Positions 1-10,214 of a DNA stretch of 64,000 nucleotides are shown here, in pieces. The first letter of the stretch is position 1, and each line of letters opens with the position of its first letter. Where the stretch lies: contig JAPFFF010000003.1 of assembly GCA_039105265.1 (NCBI GenBank), forward strand, positions 3,286,001 to 3,350,000. Direction: 5' to 3'. The notes under the pieces were generated by a model that ran no database searches, was not told where the DNA came from, and saw nothing but the letters and a program-made list of their open reading frames with translations. The position numbers and the translations under genes are program-made. Origin of the DNA: Tritrichomonas musculus (taxonomy: Eukaryota > Parabasalia > Tritrichomonadida > Tritrichomonadidae).

Positions 1-40
1 TTCAATTTAACAAACAAACATAAATATTATAAAAATAAAT

Positions 41-1858
41 TCACTTTTGAATGAATCCGGTAACCTCAGAATACCATCTTTTTGCTTCTCTCTCGTTGTC
101 GACCATTGATTCGAACTCCGGCCTGTCCTTTGGCGTGAAGAAGCTCATTGGAGCGATTCCAAGTTTCAAAGCCGAATCAGTGATGACTCTTCTCTCTTCC
201 TCGGATGGCTGCGGGTAGCAGATGGTCATGCTGTGTGCCCACACAACCTCGAATTCCCTCTTTTCGCCGCTGCTTGAATTTTCGAAAACGAACTTTGTCC
301 TCAAAATTGCCAAAGCGAATCTCTCGACGGTTACGTTATTCAAAAACTGGGAATCCAGTATCGTTCCTCCGTAGAGAAGGACCGGCAGCTGACTCTTGAC
401 TGGCGAATCTGTCATCACCAACTGTTTTGACAACTCAACCCTTGAATTGAAAACTTTTTCAAGGGACTCATTGAATCTTTTTCTCAATAGAAAAAGTGAG
501 ATTGCGGCCTCGTCCACCGGGAACCGAAGGACGTCTGTGAAAGGCATCATTCCGTTGATGACTCTGATCTTCCTCAGACCTTCGTCGTCGGTGAACCTAA
601 CCGCAAACTGGAAGAAGAAGCAATCGCCGCGTCCAGCACGATTTGACACGTTAGCTGGCACTTTTGTGGCCAATTCAAATATATACGATTGGTCGCTCTT
701 GACAAGCGGAAACAAATAGACGCCGTTTTTTAACGTACTGCCGTTCCCATACACGGCGACCGTTTGTACATTCGTGCTCGTCCGAACCGACAACGCGGCG
801 TCCCAGGCCGTCTCCAGGACAAAGAGGGAGAGGAGGCCCGGTGATTGGCCGAAAGGGAGGATTAATCCTCCTGTCTTCGTTGCCCATTCCTCGACTTGAC
901 GAAGTGGCCCAACTTTGAATAGGGACACTGAAATTGAGCGGTTTCTAAGAATATTAAAAATGTCAATTTTTTGCTCTTTGTTCTTCTCGTTGACAAAGAA
1001 ATCTTCAATGTTCGCAAAGTTGTCGTCCTTGCCGTAATAGTTGTTCCGTCCTGAGGAGAAAATTAAAAGTCGCCCGCCGATCTTATGCATTAAATGACAT
1101 GACCAAAGAATGGCGGAATATAAAATGGTTTGATAGAATTCGCGTGAATGTATAAATGATTTGACACTTGTTTTGAGATTCTCAAAGCCTTCTGATGCTG
1201 GAACAAAAAAATCTTTTTCGTTGAGAAAGATTTCAGGTTCAAATTCTATGAATGATTGCGATTTCATCTCTCGTAAATTAACTATAGTAACTGTAGATGA
1301 GTAAATAATAAGTCCAATTAAATCTGTTGGCCTAATTACTTGACCAATATCGTCAAGTTGTTTTAACATTGTTTGATATGAAGTCGTTTTGGATGATAAA
1401 AGCCATTCGTCTATCATAAATAAAAAAACGCGGTGTTTTCCATTGAGATATAGCATTTCTTTAGGCGGTTGTAAATCAAATGCTAATGAGTGTAATTCAG
1501 GTCGATCAAATACAACTTTCATATCGTAAATTGAATTGAACATTATAACAGAATTTAAATGTCCGCAAAGAGGACATCGCCAACAACGATTCTCTTTGTC
1601 AACTTTAACAAAAGGGGATAAATATGCTTTGCATGTTCCACATCTGGGAACATCTCCTCTCTTACAATTAATCAATGGAATTGTTTGCTTTTTGGAAAAA
1701 AGCTTTAAAATAAGAAACGAAGAAAATTGTTGAGAAACATTGGTTGCCGTCGTGTTTGGCATCGCATAACTGGCTATTCGAATAAAATCATCAGGGATAC
1801 TGTCATGTACTTCTGGTGGAAAAGCTGAAGGATTAAAATCAATCGTGCAAGAATCCAT
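41..1858 (-). CDS. SEC24: Sec23/Sec24-family COPII coat protein, Sec24-like
   Basis: Predicted 605-residue COPII coat subunit, which would select cargo and build vesicles at ER exit sites. A Sec23/Sec24 zinc finger is visible with C73-x2-C76 and C95-x2-C98; the RCGTCKAYLSPF context resembles Sec24 more than Sec23. It is followed by a vWA-like trunk (about residues 140-370) and helical/beta-sandwich sequence to the C-terminus. It is shorter than animal or yeast Sec24 and lacks their long Pro-rich N-terminus. Start is the ATG at 1858, a short distance before the zinc finger; no clear initiator motif is seen. The 3' half (about 41-950) is clearly richer in GC than the 5' half. It is divergent from the next gene across a 428-bp AT-rich spacer. 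Family assignment is strong; Sec24 over Sec23 is likely. Confidence 0.85.
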   Translation of the reverse strand: MDSCTIDFNPSAFPPEVHDSIPDDFIRIASYAMPNTTATNVSQQFSSFLILKLFSKKQTIPLINCKRGDVPRCGTCKAYLSPFVKVDKENRCWRCPLCGHLNSVIMFNSIYDMKVVFDRPELHSLAFDLQPPKEMLYLNGKHRVFLFMIDEWLLSSKTTSYQTMLKQLDDIGQVIRPTDLIGLIIYSSTVTIVNLREMKSQSFIEFEPEIFLNEKDFFVPASEGFENLKTSVKSFIHSREFYQTILYSAILWSCHLMHKIGGRLLIFSSGRNNYYGKDDNFANIEDFFVNEKNKEQKIDIFNILRNRSISVSLFKVGPLRQVEEWATKTGGLILPFGQSPGLLSLFVLETAWDAALSVRTSTNVQTVAVYGNGSTLKNGVYLFPLVKSDQSYIFELATKVPANVSNRAGRGDCFFFQFAVRFTDDEGLRKIRVINGMMPFTDVLRFPVDEAAISLFLLRKRFNESLEKVFNSRVELSKQLVMTDSPVKSQLPVLLYGGTILDSQFLNNVTVERFALAILRTKFVFENSSSGEKREFEVVWAHSMTICYPQPSEEERRVITDSALKLGIAPMSFFTPKDRPEFESMVDNEREAKRWYSEVTGFIQK

Positions 1859-2286
1859 TTTTCAAAATTTCTATATATAAGTGGTGATTGTAGATTTGAA
1901 ATATTGAATAACTTTGAATTTTTTATTCACCATATTTCTTAAAATAAAATTATTATTAATATTTTACATTATAGGAACAAATATTTAATGAAATTAATAA
2001 ATTAAAATATTAGTAATAAATTAAATATTTTTAAATATTAATTGAGATATAATATAAAAAAGTAAATTTTTAATGGGAATATTTTCAATGTACATAGAAA
2101 ATATATTTTTGAATTTTCTTATAATTTTTAATTATAAAAATAAATATTATGTTAATTTTAATATTAATTAACTTTATATTATATAAAAAACATATTTAAA
2201 AAATGTTTATATCATAATTTATGAAGTTTTTATTAAAAAAAGAAAATTCAAATAATTGAATTTTTTGATTATTTTATGAATAGGCT
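1859..2286. promoter_or_regulatory. Divergent intergenic spacer, very AT-rich
   Basis: This 428-bp spacer lies between two divergently transcribed genes and must hold both promoters. It is almost entirely A/T with short homopolymer runs. I see no reading frame and no convincing TCA(C/T)(T/A) initiator close to either ATG. Confidence 0.5.
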
Positions 2287-5196
2287 ATGATTCATACATC
2301 TTTTTCGCTGCTTTCACCATCAATCCCTATATTATTAATACCAGCAGGATCTCAGAGTTCAGAATCTCAGGACATAGTTAAAAAAGTTTCAAGAGAGCCT
2401 TTCAGAATATTATCGAGAAATCAAAAAGAATTAATAACAAAATGCGCAAATTTAAATATCCCATGTCCAAAAGAATTTTGGGCTCAATTCTTTCCATGTT
2501 ATACATTAGCTGACTATATTTTTTTATCATCACGATTTATCTCTGAAAAATCACTCTACTTTTATCAATATATTAGTGTAATCATTTTTATTGATATGTC
2601 TGAAAATAATTCATATGAGTTAATCAGAGAAGAATATTTAAAAATTGTTAATAAAGCTTTTCCAATTGGTTTTTTCATATACAAAGCCAAAGAGAGCGAT
2701 GTTGATTTAGCAAGTGAAACAACTTACCTGTTTTTAGAGAATTATCCTAAAGACAAGATTCAAGTTCATATTCGAACATTTGGTAATAATTTTGTTATTA
2801 AATCAATTTTACAAAATACCATTTTTACTTCAACAACTAGACTTTCATGCGACATGAACTTTTTTCCTATTAGAGTTTCATTATTATTTGTTTCTGCTAA
2901 TATTAATGAAATTTTGGCCTTTTTTGAAAATGATGTTAAGAAAAATATTAAAATAGAGAATAAAATGCAATTAGCTCCATTTTTTGAAGTTTGTGCAATT
3001 TTAGATAGAATTTTTCCTGAATTTATTCAAAAAATCCACATTTCAGATTTATTTTGGATGGGAAAAGCTCCGTGGGTCAATAATGAAGCGGAATTAACCA
3101 CCGACATTTCGAAATCCTTATCAGTTTCTGGTTACTTATATTTTTCTTCTAATAATTACATTAAATCGATTGATTGTGGGTTAAGATGTGTTTCATATGG
3201 CTTTACTACATTTTTAAACCAGGTCGTGTCACTCATTATGAAACATCCGAGAGAGCCACTAATAAAATATTGGGCGATAGAGGCAGTATTACTAGCTACA
3301 AAGCTTCGTTTTTCACGAAAGGCCGCACTTTTTGCATATGAATTTTCACAGTCTTTGCCAGATATTGAAAAATTGTCATTTATTCGATATTGCTTACTAA
3401 CGATACAAAATTACTCACAAATTTCGAATTCGAAACTACAATACGAAGTAGCTGTTCCATTAATAATGATTCTCAAAGATACAGATGTTCGATTGTGCAC
3501 AGAAATCACAGCAGAAATACTAACAGATTTTGGGCCAAAACTCCCCTTAATTTTTCAAAGGCAACTTTTTCAGAGCCTCTCATTTTTCTCATCAGAAATA
3601 TTAATCCAATGCAAACTGTATCTCAAGCTTTGTTCAGTTAAAATTGAAAAATCTCAATATCTCATCCGACCAAAAGTTAACCAAGGAAATCAGAATCAAT
3701 CGGTTTTCATATATAATTATTATAAATCGAAATCTAATTCAGAAAAATTTTCAGGAGTTAACCAGCCAATTCGTTTTTTAATCAAAATTAAAAATAATTT
3801 TCAAGTTCCTCTTCCAATTTCAATTTCTTTTCCTTCATCAGATGATTACGAATGTGATGAGATTACGTATCATTTGCATCCAGCCGATCCAAATCTAGTT
3901 TCTGTTGTTGTAATTCCAACAAAGATACAAAAATATGTTTTTTCATCAATTCGTTGTTCTTTATTTGGTCTTCAAGATATTATTAATCTTCCTAAAATAA
4001 TTTCAATTGAAATTATTGATTCGCCTGCTAATTACAATGCAAGTACTGATCTACCAATTTACCGTCCAATTGAAGGCTATATAGGAGAAATTGTTGATTT
4101 TACAATCTGCATTAATAATCAAGGAAAATTTCCGATTACTTCAGTATCAACGTATCTGAAAAATGATAATTATTTCTTATTTGATGCCACATATGACCAA
4201 AATGAGCTTCCTCTTGATCCTATGTCAGAATTAGAAATTACATGTCATTTGCAATTTACAAAAATTATTGACTTGTTTGAATTTGAAGTTTCATGTTCCT
4301 CGGAAAACAGCGATTATGAATTTGTTGTCATTTTTAAGCAGCCATTGTCGATTATTTCTGGTTTATTGCCGAAATCGATCTATCCCATTCAAAATCCACC
4401 GTTAATATTGAATAGTGGAGACAATTCAATGATTCTTATTGCTTTAGAAATTGAGAACACATTGGATGAAACTTTTTCATACAATGTGAATTTTGATGTT
4501 TCGGCATCAAAAAATGAAAAAAAAAATTCTGAAATTTTGACAAATAAAAATTTTCACAATATTTTAGGAAGCAAAAAGAGATTCATTCATCTTTGCCCCA
4601 TTGTCAAGAATGATTTACTTGAACAAATGAAAACAATTCAGCCTGATGATCCTAGAGTGATTAAAGCGGCCCGAGAAGCTGAATTAAAATACGGAATTTT
4701 TGGATCAATTGAAGAAAGGCAAAAAATTGTCCAACTTGCGAATCTTCAAATTTTCCTTCAAAATCACTTGTCGTTTAAGTGGGCATCGGTTGACAATTGT
4801 CATCATGGAGTCCTGCCATTCGATATGGCTCTCCCTGACCTTTCTTACTTGGACGAAATAGAGAAAAAGATGCCAAATGTTACAATTCGCTTCCTAGTCG
4901 ATAATGAAGAACTGAAAGAAATTCCAGCTGAAAAAATTGTTGATGTTGTTGTTGATTTTGATGATTTCTTGATTAATAAATGTTCAATTGATATCAAAAA
5001 ATATGCAAATCCGGCCTTTGGCTTGATTTGGGACGGAAAACTTGTAAAAGATGATGTAAATGGTCTTTCTAAGTTTAGCTTCAGATTATGCTTTTGTATC
5101 CCTGGTCTTTACGAGCTGCCAATTCACTATTCTAGTGGCAATAATGGTGTAGTTGGATCTGACATTGCCATTATCAATGTTGTCAAATATGAGTAA
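2287..5196 (+). CDS. TRAPPII subunit TRAPPC9/Trs120-like protein
   Basis: A 969-residue protein without signal peptide or membrane segments. The N-terminal third has alternating hydrophobic strands and helices. The middle (about 290-450) is alpha-helical, with an RKAALFAYEFSQ segment like the helical repeat part of Trs120/TRAPPC9. From about residue 490 it is beta-rich, with repeated Ig-like strands (for example RFLIKIKNNFQVPLPISIS), matching the C-terminal beta-sandwiches of TRAPPC9/TRAPPC10. The inferred role is a TRAPPII scaffold subunit, acting in Rab nucleotide exchange at the Golgi. Divergence is high, and TRAPPC10/Trs130 or another sandwich-rich trafficking protein remains possible. 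The neighbouring Sec24-like gene is also a trafficking gene, but nothing suggests co-transcription. Confidence 0.55.
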   Translation: MIHTSFSLLSPSIPILLIPAGSQSSESQDIVKKVSREPFRILSRNQKELITKCANLNIPCPKEFWAQFFPCYTLADYIFLSSRFISEKSLYFYQYISVIIFIDMSENNSYELIREEYLKIVNKAFPIGFFIYKAKESDVDLASETTYLFLENYPKDKIQVHIRTFGNNFVIKSILQNTIFTSTTRLSCDMNFFPIRVSLLFVSANINEILAFFENDVKKNIKIENKMQLAPFFEVCAILDRIFPEFIQKIHISDLFWMGKAPWVNNEAELTTDISKSLSVSGYLYFSSNNYIKSIDCGLRCVSYGFTTFLNQVVSLIMKHPREPLIKYWAIEAVLLATKLRFSRKAALFAYEFSQSLPDIEKLSFIRYCLLTIQNYSQISNSKLQYEVAVPLIMILKDTDVRLCTEITAEILTDFGPKLPLIFQRQLFQSLSFFSSEILIQCKLYLKLCSVKIEKSQYLIRPKVNQGNQNQSVFIYNYYKSKSNSEKFSGVNQPIRFLIKIKNNFQVPLPISISFPSSDDYECDEITYHLHPADPNLVSVVVIPTKIQKYVFSSIRCSLFGLQDIINLPKIISIEIIDSPANYNASTDLPIYRPIEGYIGEIVDFTICINNQGKFPITSVSTYLKNDNYFLFDATYDQNELPLDPMSELEITCHLQFTKIIDLFEFEVSCSSENSDYEFVVIFKQPLSIISGLLPKSIYPIQNPPLILNSGDNSMILIALEIENTLDETFSYNVNFDVSASKNEKKNSEILTNKNFHNILGSKKRFIHLCPIVKNDLLEQMKTIQPDDPRVIKAAREAELKYGIFGSIEERQKIVQLANLQIFLQNHLSFKWASVDNCHHGVLPFDMALPDLSYLDEIEKKMPNVTIRFLVDNEELKEIPAEKIVDVVVDFDDFLINKCSIDIKKYANPAFGLIWDGKLVKDDVNGLSKFSFRLCFCIPGLYELPIHYSSGNNGVVGSDIAIINVVKYE

Positions 5197-5569
5197 AAGA
5201 TTATATGTTTGTTATTTTATTTTTTTTTTAGAATTTCTACTTTTTAAATTGATATTTGTTTATTTAAACATTAATATTTATGTTTATGAATTTTATTCTA
5301 TGAATAATATTATTCTGCAATGATAATTATAATCTTTTAATAAAGCTATTAGTTAATAAAATGGTCGTAAATTAGATTTTTTTAAAATATGAGTCATATT
5401 TTAGATATATCCTTTTGGCCTTTTTTTTTTCCACCAGAGCGGAAAAAATTTAAGATATTTAATAGATTATTCAATTTTCAATGATATATTGAAAATTTAA
5501 AATGAGTTTTATTATATTTCAATACTGCTCAGAAAAAAACAGATATTTATGCCAAAATGAAAATAGAGT

Positions 5570-5621
5570 TTTCTCTTTGTTAATGCTTATTTTTTAAGTT
5601 TGTCGCATTAACAAAGAGAAA
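5570..5621. repeat. 17-bp perfect inverted repeat (hairpin)
   Basis: Arms 5570-5586 (TTTCTCTTTGTTAATGC) and 5605-5621 (GCATTAACAAAGAGAAA) are exactly complementary, with an 18-nt loop. It lies about 270 bp upstream of the LIM-PARP gene. It could be a 3' hairpin of the preceding transcript, a regulatory palindrome or a mini-transposon remnant. Confidence 0.7.
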
Positions 5622-5885
5622 TAATGTTTTTTGAAAAAAAAAAAAAAAAATCTAATTTCAAAAAGTAGCAAAAATCAATAAAAGTCATTAAATTTACATT
5701 AAAATGTGTATTTTTGTAGCTATTAATGATCTTTTAAATATAATGTTAACTGAGAAAATTTTGTCAAAGCACAAAATTGAATTAACATTCCATTTTGAAT
5801 TGGACGTTTATCAGAAAATTGAAATTACAACACAAAAAAAATCCTCTCAAATATTAAGTTTTTTTTTGGTCAAACTAAAAACACT

Positions 5886-5890
5886 TCATT
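5886..5890 (+). promoter_or_regulatory. Trichomonad initiator (Inr) of the LIM-PARP gene
   Basis: TCATT fits the trichomonad Inr consensus TCA(+1)(C/T)(T/A). The +1 A at 5888 would give a 7-nt leader to the ATG at 5895, which supports that ATG as the true start. Confidence 0.55.
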
Positions 5891-5894
5891 TGGC

Positions 5895-7745
5895 ATGCAT
5901 CATTGTGGGACCTGTGAACTTGCAATAAATGAAGAACCTTATTTTTGTTCAGGAATTCCGTATCATCGCGAGTGCACGCGCTGTTTGATATGTGGCAAAT
6001 CTCCTTTTGATGACAACAGCATAGAAGAGCTGACGTGCATCATACCGGGTATTTTTCTATGTCCATTGCATCATTCGGAATACATTTTGGCCGGTCGAAG
6101 AGTGCCTGATATTTTTGTTAACAAATTCAGAGAAAAAATTAGGAGGAAAATTGTACGTGAATCATTTCGTTCGCAATCAGATGATGAAATACAAATCAAC
6201 AAACCTTATGAACAATTCTTGCCAACCGTTACGTTTCATTTTGACAAACCTTTAGAATCTGTCGATATTAATTTACTTCAAACAGAATTAGCTGACGAAT
6301 TTGGCTCAATTGTTGAAATAGAAAGAGGATCATTAATTGCAAAACTGGTTATTATTAAAGAGTTCTTTACAGGCGGTAAAAAAGGATTTTTCAAAAGAAT
6401 TAAAGAAAAATCAAAAATGTTAATCGAAAAGGTGAAAGCCAAGTTTCAAACAGCATTAGGTAAATCAATCGTTGGCAGTCTTGTTGAACCACCAAAATGT
6501 ACAATACCAGATGAGAAAATTATTCAAAATATATATAATACATCATCATCGAATATCTTACAAAACTTTAGCGATTTAGACGAAGATGAATTAGATGACA
6601 TTGAATATGAAGTTGCGCAAATTGCTCAAACTGAAGATTGCAAAAAAAATTTGCACTTTATCCTTGATAATAAGCCATTGTACGATAAATGTGAAAAGCA
6701 GATTCGAGACGATGTAAAAGCAAGCTCATATGAAATGACTTTTGTCGGACATTCAGCAATAATGATGAGATTTAATGATGAATATGACGAAATTAAGAAT
6801 AGAATTCCAATTTCTCAAAGAACAGAGAAATTTCTTTATCACGGATCCAGGATTCAAAATCATTATGGAATTGTTAATTCATCATTATATAATCCCAACG
6901 AAGATTCAAAAAACGGTATAAGAGTAACAGATAATGGATATTATGGTAAAGGAACATATGCAACAGAAAATTTCTTTTATGCTTGTTATTATGCCAACAA
7001 TTTAGAATTTTTAAAACCTGGAGAAAAATGCTCAATTCTATTATGCAAGGCCGTTTACAATAATAATTATGTTTGTGAAAAAACTCAAAAAGAAATGGGC
7101 TCACAAATCGGCCAAAACATCAAAAGTCACTATGGCATTAATCATGCTGTTGTTGGAAGCGAGTCTCAATTCTTGCCTGTTTCTCAATCTGAAGCAAATT
7201 CGCATCGTGTTGTTGCACAAGAATTTGTCTTCCCTCACAAGCATCAAATAATTCCACTGTTTTCGTTCACAATCATGAGAAGAGATTATTGCATGATTTG
7301 GAAGGATGAGCACATCGATAACAATGAAAATTCTGGATACGTGAAGCAGCTTTCTGACGCAATCGAAGTAAATATTTATTTCACAAAGTCGGTTGAGGAA
7401 GCTTCGGGAATCATTGAAAGGAAAAAGAAAAACAAAATTAAATTGATTACAAATGGAGGTGGACCTGAGAAAACAGGACAGAAACTCATTCGTGCTGCAA
7501 GAAATATTGTTGGTTCTGATTTTGTGTGCCTCGTTTTTGCAGGTGACAAGATTCACCTCGATTGGGTGAAAACTATGCCAAATGTTTTGTTTACAACTGA
7601 TACAGACATGTTCAAGAAATTCGCAAGCTTGGAGATGAAAGAAGATCCAATTGTCAAATTCATTGATGAACTACAAAAAGTTGAAGCTGTGGAATTTAAT
7701 ATTAAAAAGGGTGATTTGTTGCGTTTTCCAAAAGTAGACTTATAA
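5895..7745 (+). CDS. LIM-domain PARP/ADP-ribosyltransferase with receiver-like C-terminus
   Basis: A 616-residue protein with three parts. (1) A LIM domain with all eight zinc ligands in register: C4, C7, H24, C27, C30, C33, C56, H59. (2) A PARP-type catalytic domain at about 285-465, with H316 in LYHGSR, Y355 in GKGTYAT and E443 in AQEFVFPHKHQIIPLF. This is the H-Y-E triad typical of PARPs able to elongate chains. (3) A 130-residue alpha/beta segment (about 490-600) with KIKLITNGGGPEKTG, predicted as a Rossmann- or receiver-like fold. Between (1) and (2) is a basic stretch (159-185). It should transfer ADP-ribose from NAD+ to protein; targets are unknown. The LIM domain starts at residue 4, so this is the functional start, and an Inr lies 7 nt upstream. 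Confidence 0.8.
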   Translation: MHHCGTCELAINEEPYFCSGIPYHRECTRCLICGKSPFDDNSIEELTCIIPGIFLCPLHHSEYILAGRRVPDIFVNKFREKIRRKIVRESFRSQSDDEIQINKPYEQFLPTVTFHFDKPLESVDINLLQTELADEFGSIVEIERGSLIAKLVIIKEFFTGGKKGFFKRIKEKSKMLIEKVKAKFQTALGKSIVGSLVEPPKCTIPDEKIIQNIYNTSSSNILQNFSDLDEDELDDIEYEVAQIAQTEDCKKNLHFILDNKPLYDKCEKQIRDDVKASSYEMTFVGHSAIMMRFNDEYDEIKNRIPISQRTEKFLYHGSRIQNHYGIVNSSLYNPNEDSKNGIRVTDNGYYGKGTYATENFFYACYYANNLEFLKPGEKCSILLCKAVYNNNYVCEKTQKEMGSQIGQNIKSHYGINHAVVGSESQFLPVSQSEANSHRVVAQEFVFPHKHQIIPLFSFTIMRRDYCMIWKDEHIDNNENSGYVKQLSDAIEVNIYFTKSVEEASGIIERKKKNKIKLITNGGGPEKTGQKLIRAARNIVGSDFVCLVFAGDKIHLDWVKTMPNVLFTTDTDMFKKFASLEMKEDPIVKFIDELQKVEAVEFNIKKGDLLRFPKVDL

Positions 7746-9193
7746 GGTATTTCATATTAAAATAATTGTTTTAAAAAAAAAAAAAATGTGTTTTCTTTTT
7801 ATTTTTTCATAAAAAAAAAATCATAAATAAAGTTTGGTGATGTGATGTGAAAAAATTGTCATCTAAAAAGCAAATTTTATAAATATCTAATATTGAAATT
7901 CTATTCATCATTCATATGAAGATTTTCAATAAAATGATCTGGAATAAATATTCCACAGAAAAAAAAAAATTGAAAGCAATTTGGAAAATTTCAATATTGA
8001 AAATATACTATAAATTGAGATGATTGCAATTTGGAAATTTTCATCTTTGATTAATTTGAAATCTAATGCATTGCTATCTTCGAATAAAATTATTCATTTT
8101 TTAATATTAGAAATGAGATTACCGTTGTTTTAGAAATCAATTGTATTGCTTTTTTGTATAAAACTTGCCATTTTGGTAAATGTTACCTTAAAACTTGATT
8201 TTATTGATTTGAATGAATGTTATATATATTCATTTAGCATATGTGTTTTATTAATAATATTTTTTTCTTTCAAAAAAAATGTCTTTTTATGAGAATGCTA
8301 TAAATGTCGATGTTGATGTTTTCACAGTTTTTCTGAAATGCATTCATCATTCCCAAATGAAAACAAATAAATTTCATCTTTTTATTGCATATAACTTTCA
8401 CTGATTCAGTTGAAACTGGAAATGTTAATCATGTTATTATTTAACTTATATTCAAAGAGAATAAAATTTATAATTATATTGAAGATTATCAAGAGACAAA
8501 ATGAATTGATAAAATTGAAATTTCATTATGTTTTTCAAATGTTAAAAAAAAAATAACCAAAATATTATTGATTTATATATTTATATTGTATTAATAAGTA
8601 TGAAAAGTTGAAAAGATTACATGCCAATTCGTCATCATTAATTTGGTAGAGTCAACTTCTTTTTTATCAAAAATTGAAATAATTGAATTCAAAACAAAAC
8701 ACAAAAAAAAAAAAAAAAATATTTCATTATCAAAAGCACTTTGTGCATAATAGGCCATTTTGAAATTCACATACACTATAAATTTTTGGGAAAAAAGCAA
8801 GTTTGTACAGATGGTCAATGGTATAACATAAACATTAATAGCAAAATCCACCAAAAAAAAAAAAAAAAAAAAAAAACGAATATGCATATAAATTGCAATT
8901 AACTTAGAAAATGATTTATGTAAATCTTTAAGATACTTGATTATTAGATCTTTGTATGAAGTTCAATTATAGACTCCATAATATTGTAATAGATTTCATT
9001 TCATTGTGGCTGATGAATTATTTATGAAAAATATTTGTTTATTGTTCTCATGATACAGTAGCTTTCTTATAAATGATTTGTATTGATAAGAAAAAGGTAT
9101 AAAAACAAAAAAAAAATTGAAACTAAACGTACTCATTTTTTTGTGTGTGAAAAGCTTTGAAAAATTGTGTGCTAGAAATTTTAAAAGGAAAAA
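7746..9193. other. Long AT-rich intergenic region, no gene seen
   Basis: 1.45 kb with many poly-A/T tracts, including a long A run near 8852-8875, and scattered near-repeats around CATCATTC. A 98-codon minus-strand frame at 8591-8887 is dominated by poly-Phe/Lys from homopolymers and is not credible. No RNA gene or mobile-element termini were recognised. Confidence 0.5.
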
Positions 9194-9859
9194 ATGAATT
9201 TGGATGATGAATTCTCTTATATGATGAGATCACGTGCTCCTGCTCCTTCTCAAAATCAAACAGAAACCAATGCCTTTTCAAGTTCGCTATTTGAGTTTAA
9301 AATGCCTATTTTTGATCTAGATGAGCAAGTTGAAGATATTCGAATGCGAGCTGAAATCATTTTAGAAAAACTTCTTGCACTTCCAACCCCACCAAAACAA
9401 CAAAATTCTCCACCAAGTCAAAAACCTAAAAAAGAAACTCCAAAAGCCCAAGTATTTAAAGATATTAAAAATGAAGAAAACCTTCCAGAAAAGACAAATC
9501 CTCCTGATCAAGATTTTTTGCCTAGTCCTCCACAACCAGTCAAAAAGAAGGGAAAAGCAAAAACGAAAGGGAAAAAAGCGAAAAGAAAGAAATCTCCAGT
9601 ATATATAATACCTAAAAAAGAGCCAATTGTAATACCTGGAGCTAATGAACGATATGAGCAGCAATTGATTTTGCTTCAGCAACAGTTACAGAGATTAAAC
9701 TCGGAGAACAGCCGATTACATGCACTAATTCGTGAATATAATATTAAATTGCGTGAATCTCAGATAGAGCAAGAAAAGCTCAAATATATGCTTAAGCAAA
9801 GCCAGCAGCAGAGACTTCATGTTGACCCACTTGCTTCTCAAAAGCCAAAAGCCCAATAG
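9194..9859 (+). CDS. Hypothetical Pro/Lys-rich protein with C-terminal coiled coil
   Basis: A 221-residue protein of unknown function. Residues about 1-55 are acidic. Residues 60-145 are Pro-, Lys- and Gln-rich and probably disordered, with a very basic KKKGKAKTKGKKAKRKK stretch near 115-131 that could be a nuclear or nucleic-acid-binding signal. Residues about 152-210 form a strong coiled coil with leucine heptads (QLILLQQQLQRLNSENSRLH). Codon use, the clean ATG and separation from its neighbours support a real gene. No family was recognised; a cytoskeletal or chromatin adaptor are equally possible. Confidence 0.6.
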   Translation: MNLDDEFSYMMRSRAPAPSQNQTETNAFSSSLFEFKMPIFDLDEQVEDIRMRAEIILEKLLALPTPPKQQNSPPSQKPKKETPKAQVFKDIKNEENLPEKTNPPDQDFLPSPPQPVKKKGKAKTKGKKAKRKKSPVYIIPKKEPIVIPGANERYEQQLILLQQQLQRLNSENSRLHALIREYNIKLRESQIEQEKLKYMLKQSQQQRLHVDPLASQKPKAQ

Positions 9860-10214
9860 ATTCATTCAATTCATATCTATTATTTTGTTTTTTATTTCAT
9901 GTACTTTGTTTTTAAAAAGAGCATATTATTGTTTTTTTGATTTATTATTTTTATTTTATATGTATTGCACGTTGATTTGATTTGTATTATTAATTACCAT
10001 TTCTTACTTGTATTGGTCGTTATTATAAATAAAATAGACACTTGTTTTCATAAGCAAAATAGGGGAAAAAGTTATTTTTTTTCTATTTATATGTAAATAT
10101 TCATTGATTTCAAATATATAGAAAAATTGAATTTCATTTGTTTATTTAATAATAATAAAATCTAAAACAAATAATATATACTATACAAAATTAATAATAA
10201 CATAAAAAATAATT
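9860..10214. other. Convergent intergenic spacer
   Basis: 355 bp between convergent 3' ends. AT-rich with TAAA motifs suitable for trichomonad polyadenylation near 10029 (AATAAAATAG) and no other feature. Confidence 0.4.

Larger units (their letters stand above)
5197..5894. other. Intergenic region with a perfect hairpin
   Basis: A 698-bp AT-rich spacer between two plus-strand genes. It holds poly-T and poly-A runs and the 17-bp hairpin at 5570-5621. A 74-codon frame at 5704-5928 overlaps the next gene's start and is low-complexity; I do not regard it as a gene. Confidence 0.5.

Noticed and set aside
5704-5928. 74-codon plus-strand frame overlapping the LIM-PARP start
   Set aside because: It overlaps the LIM domain coding start in another frame, is low-complexity, and the Inr at 5886 would exclude it from the transcript.
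7101-7556. 151-codon minus-strand frame inside the PARP gene
   Set aside because: Antisense shadow of a well-supported coding region with conserved PARP motifs on the plus strand.
8591-8887. 98-codon minus-strand frame with Phe runs
   Set aside because: Made by poly-A/T tracts; no domain, no initiator, composition unlike neighbours.
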